A DNA stretch of 64,000 bases from Effusibacillus consociatus (GTDB lineage Bacteria; Bacillota; Bacilli; Tumebacillales; Effusibacillaceae), in assembly GCF_042652925.1 (NCBI RefSeq), contig NZ_JBHSHC010000112.1:278839-342838 (forward strand). The letters are read 5' to 3'. Below, one piece after another: positions 62,008-64,000 of this stretch. Made by a program: the position numbers and the translations under genes. Positions within the stretch are counted from its first letter, which is position 1. Every line of letters starts with the position of its first letter. The notes under the pieces were generated by a model. It was not told where the DNA came from, made no database searches, and saw only the letters and a program-made list of their open reading frames with translations.

Positions 62008-62757
62008 ATGCAACACGGAAATCGTATCAAGGTTGTGCGAGGCATTCATATCCGCGTGCAAAAAGAATACAAAAACTCCATGTTGTTCGGAGGGATTTAC
62101 GGTTCGACCGCAATTGGTCGGGATACGGAGTTTTCTGATATTGAAATGATGTATGTGTTACAGCCGGGAACTGCTGAAAGGGCGAAGACTTTTCTTTATC
62201 AAGGAGTTCCGATTGAGATTAACTTTGTTCCCTTGGATCAGGCAGAGCGTCGGCTGGAGGAATTGACGCTGCAGGTCCCTTTTTTCATGGGGAATTTGGC
62301 GAATTTGCAGCTTTTAGTCGGGGACAACAAGCTGCGGGATGATATCCTTACCAAATACCAACAATTGCCGCAAGAGCAGATCGCCCGATTTTTTCTCGAT
62401 CACGGATCCGAGATCGCATATGAATCATTCAACAAAATCCGTTCGATTCCTCGCAGGGCCAATAAGAGGGAACGGGAGCTGTTTGTGTTTGAAGTGATCC
62501 AGGAAATCTCCTTGGCCATTGCTCTTCTAAACCGTAAACCAATTACACGCGGGTATTATACTGGGGTCAAGGAGACTTTTGAATTTGAAAATGTGCCCGA
62601 CAACTATAAGGAACTGGTTGAGGTTCTTCTGAAGGCAACAGACGTCAAAGATACAATTGAGGCGGGACACAATTTGATCGATGCTTATGAAAAGTATTTG
62701 TCAGAGCAGGGGATTCGTATTCGTAATGTTGACACGTTGGACGAGTTGGATTGGTGA
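62008..62757 (+). CDS. ANT(4')-like nucleotidyltransferase
   Basis: A 249-residue nucleotidyltransferase. The active-site strand is YGSTAIGRDTEFSDIEMM with Asp44 and Glu46, matching the YGS ... SDIEMM pattern of kanamycin nucleotidyltransferase ANT(4'). Length and C-terminal helical domain also agree. Chromosomal members of unknown substrate are common in Bacilli, so aminoglycoside resistance is possible but not shown. A single gene between terminators. Confidence 0.75.
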   Translation: MQHGNRIKVVRGIHIRVQKEYKNSMLFGGIYGSTAIGRDTEFSDIEMMYVLQPGTAERAKTFLYQGVPIEINFVPLDQAERRLEELTLQVPFFMGNLANLQLLVGDNKLRDDILTKYQQLPQEQIARFFLDHGSEIAYESFNKIRSIPRRANKRERELFVFEVIQEISLAIALLNRKPITRGYYTGVKETFEFENVPDNYKELVEVLLKATDVKDTIEAGHNLIDAYEKYLSEQGIRIRNVDTLDELDW

Positions 62758-62777
62758 TTAGTTTTTACATTGCGAAA

Positions 62778-62800
62778 AAACCCGTCGTGGCGGGTTTCTT
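62778..62800. terminator. Terminator between convergent genes
   Basis: AAACCCG-TCGTGG-CGGGTTT with A-rich left and T-rich right flanks, suitable for both directions. Confidence 0.75.
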
Positions 62801-63406
62801 CTATATATATCTTTCAATCAGGGAAGTTAAAAGATCGATGGCGATTTCGTTTTGTCCGCCCTCGGGAATGATTAAATCTGCATATCTCTTGGACGGTTCA
62901 ACAAACGCCTCATGCATCGGTTTGACAGTTGTCAAATACTGTTCGTGTACGGATTCAAGTGTCCGTCCCCGTTCATTAATATCTCGCATCACGCGACGCA
63001 GAATTCGGACATCCGGATCAGTGTCGACAAACACTTTTATATCCATTTGGTTTCTAAGTTCGGGGGCGGCCAAAATCAGAATCCCCTCGATCACCACCAC
63101 CGGCTTGGATGGAACATGCAGCGTTTTATTTGTCCGCGAATGAGTGGAGAAGTCGTAGGTGGGCACCTCAATCGGCTGTCCCTCCCGAAGTGATTTAAGA
63201 TGTTGTACCAGCAGGTGATTATCGAAAGAGTCCGGATGGTCATAGTTTATATGTTGTTTTTGCTCTGGGGACAAATGTGATAAATCTGCGTAATATGAGT
63301 CTTGAGAAATAAGCGCTACGTTTTCATCCCCGAGTTTATTTACTACAGCATGAGCAACAGTTGTTTTGCCCGAGCCTGATCCGCCTGCTATTCCGATTAC
63401 GAGCAT
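62801..63406 (-). CDS. udk: Uridine kinase
   Basis: A 201-residue P-loop kinase phosphorylating uridine and cytidine in pyrimidine salvage. Walker A is GGSGSGKTT, the nucleoside-binding segment is DSYYADLSHLSPEQ, then NYDHPDSFD and VIEGILIL. Normal length, ATG start with AAGGGGG upstream. Confidence 0.93.
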   Translation of the reverse strand: MLVIGIAGGSGSGKTTVAHAVVNKLGDENVALISQDSYYADLSHLSPEQKQHINYDHPDSFDNHLLVQHLKSLREGQPIEVPTYDFSTHSRTNKTLHVPSKPVVVIEGILILAAPELRNQMDIKVFVDTDPDVRILRRVMRDINERGRTLESVHEQYLTTVKPMHEAFVEPSKRYADLIIPEGGQNEIAIDLLTSLIERYI

Positions 63407-64000
63407 GTGTTTTCCCCCTTACAAAATACCATTCTACATTCTACATCGAATCGAGAGGGATAGCAAAAGGCTTTCGCTCTGACATGTTTTGTTTCAAGAA
63501 TTGATTTGAGCCGTGGTTAAAATTATGGACACACAGGATTTCTTCTGTAACTAAAGTGACTGTCTCTTTACGTATAACGACGCTTTGTGAAGAGATTGTT
63601 AGGGAATTTTGAGTAAATCAATTTTTTGTTCCGGTTTGTTTGGCTGTTAGGATTGAGGGTGACCGGAATGCGTGGTAGTATACTTTTTGTCGCCTCACGA
63701 AGAGCGAGAACGTTCCACTCAATGGATCGCCGGTTATGGCGATAACGTGGAATAAATCCAAAAATTACCAGTTGAAATGGTAAATTGGATGTGCTAGGAT
63801 AAAATTTGTCGCTGTTCACGACTTGGTCGTGTGGCGCGACGCACTTTCGTTCTTTGCACCGCAAGGGTATATAGTTTAACTTAGCGACTTGTCGCTTAGT
63901 TGCAACTTTCGCCACAAGGGCACTAAGTCACGCCAAAGTCACTGAAGTGACTGGTCGCGCTATGTACTCCTGAGTGCAAGTAACGCTAAGGCGCTAAAGC
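63407..64000. other. Gene-free, hairpin-rich region at the window edge
   Basis: 594 bases without a supported gene. The last 200 bases contain several short perfect hairpins: CACGAC-TTG-GTCGTG (about 63818-63832), GCGA-CTTG-TCGC (about 63884-63895) and AGTCACT-GA-AGTGACT (about 63938-63953). A longer-range pair joins GCGCGAC (about 63835) to GTCGCGC (about 63954). A leftward frame at 63568-63915 runs across most of this but shows no family or start signal. The region could be a leader, a structural RNA or a repeat cluster; the window cuts it. Confidence 0.45.

Noticed and set aside
63568..63915. A 115-residue leftward reading frame in the last gene-free region
   Set aside because: Very basic composition, no family resemblance, poor start context, and it runs through several hairpins. 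More likely a chance frame.
1..64000. tRNA, rRNA, CRISPR array, prophage or insertion sequence
   Set aside because: I looked for cloverleaf features, repeat-spacer patterns, transposase or integrase motifs and found none that could be supported.

Overview
The window reads as chromosomal DNA of a spore-forming, low-to-mid G+C Bacillota (class Bacilli). I infer an Alicyclobacillaceae-like organism (Effusibacillus/Tumebacillus group) from protein flavour and gene order; this is not proven. Spore-related genes include ylbJ, a SigH-like sigma factor, a decayed gerA-type operon and DUF421 (YetF-type) proteins. The backbone follows the Bacillus subtilis ypiB-ypiF-qcrABC-ypjA ... ypjD-dapB-mgsA-cca-birA-panBCD-dinG ... 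ypmA-tseB-asnS order, interrupted by lineage-specific inserts. No rRNA, tRNA, CRISPR array, prophage or insertion sequence was recognised.

Layout. 0-4 kb: a small membrane protein, then an XPB-type helicase and a partner protein. 4-8.2 kb: ypiB, ypiF, the menaquinol:cytochrome c reductase operon qcrABC and ypjA. 8.2-13.8 kb: membrane proteins (YitT, DedA, YkvI, two tandem UppP, YlbJ). 13.9-20.2 kb: MazG-like protein, dapB, mgsA, cca, birA, then panBCD behind a structured leader with a terminator. 20.2-26.8 kb: TPR protein, exonuclease-fused DinG, a metallo-beta-lactamase-fold protein with a degraded metal site, a SigH-like sigma factor and rex. 26.8-29.5 kb: a leftward ger operon in which every gene is broken, including an 11-G tract in gerA. 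29.7-34 kb: two DUF421 proteins, two small helical proteins, and a LigD split into separate divergent ligase and polymerase genes flanking a cardiolipin synthase remnant. 34-37.9 kb: mtnP-mtnA-class II aldolase-mtaD, a candidate route for methylthioadenosine/5'-deoxyadenosine disposal. 38-44.8 kb: ypmA, tseB, a membrane protein plus FtsH-like protease pair sitting where aspB lies in B. subtilis, asnS, and a DnaB/DnaD-like plus DnaI-like primosome pair.

45.5-61.9 kb is a catabolic island for CoA-activated acids: crotonase, quinone oxidoreductase-like enzyme, TetR regulator, three SDRs, 3-hydroxyacyl-CoA dehydrogenase, alpha/beta hydrolase, thiolase, two MaoC-type hydratases, acyl-CoA synthetase and a complete LivHMGFJ-type ABC importer. 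It carries both the crotonase/HBD route and a MaoC/SDR route. A palindrome, TACTAACCGGTTAGTA, or a near copy of it, lies at three promoters of the island and is the likely site of the local TetR protein. Two genes of the island survive only as 3' fragments behind intact start sites.

62-64 kb holds an ANT(4')-like nucleotidyltransferase, uridine kinase, and a gene-free, hairpin-rich tail cut by the window edge.
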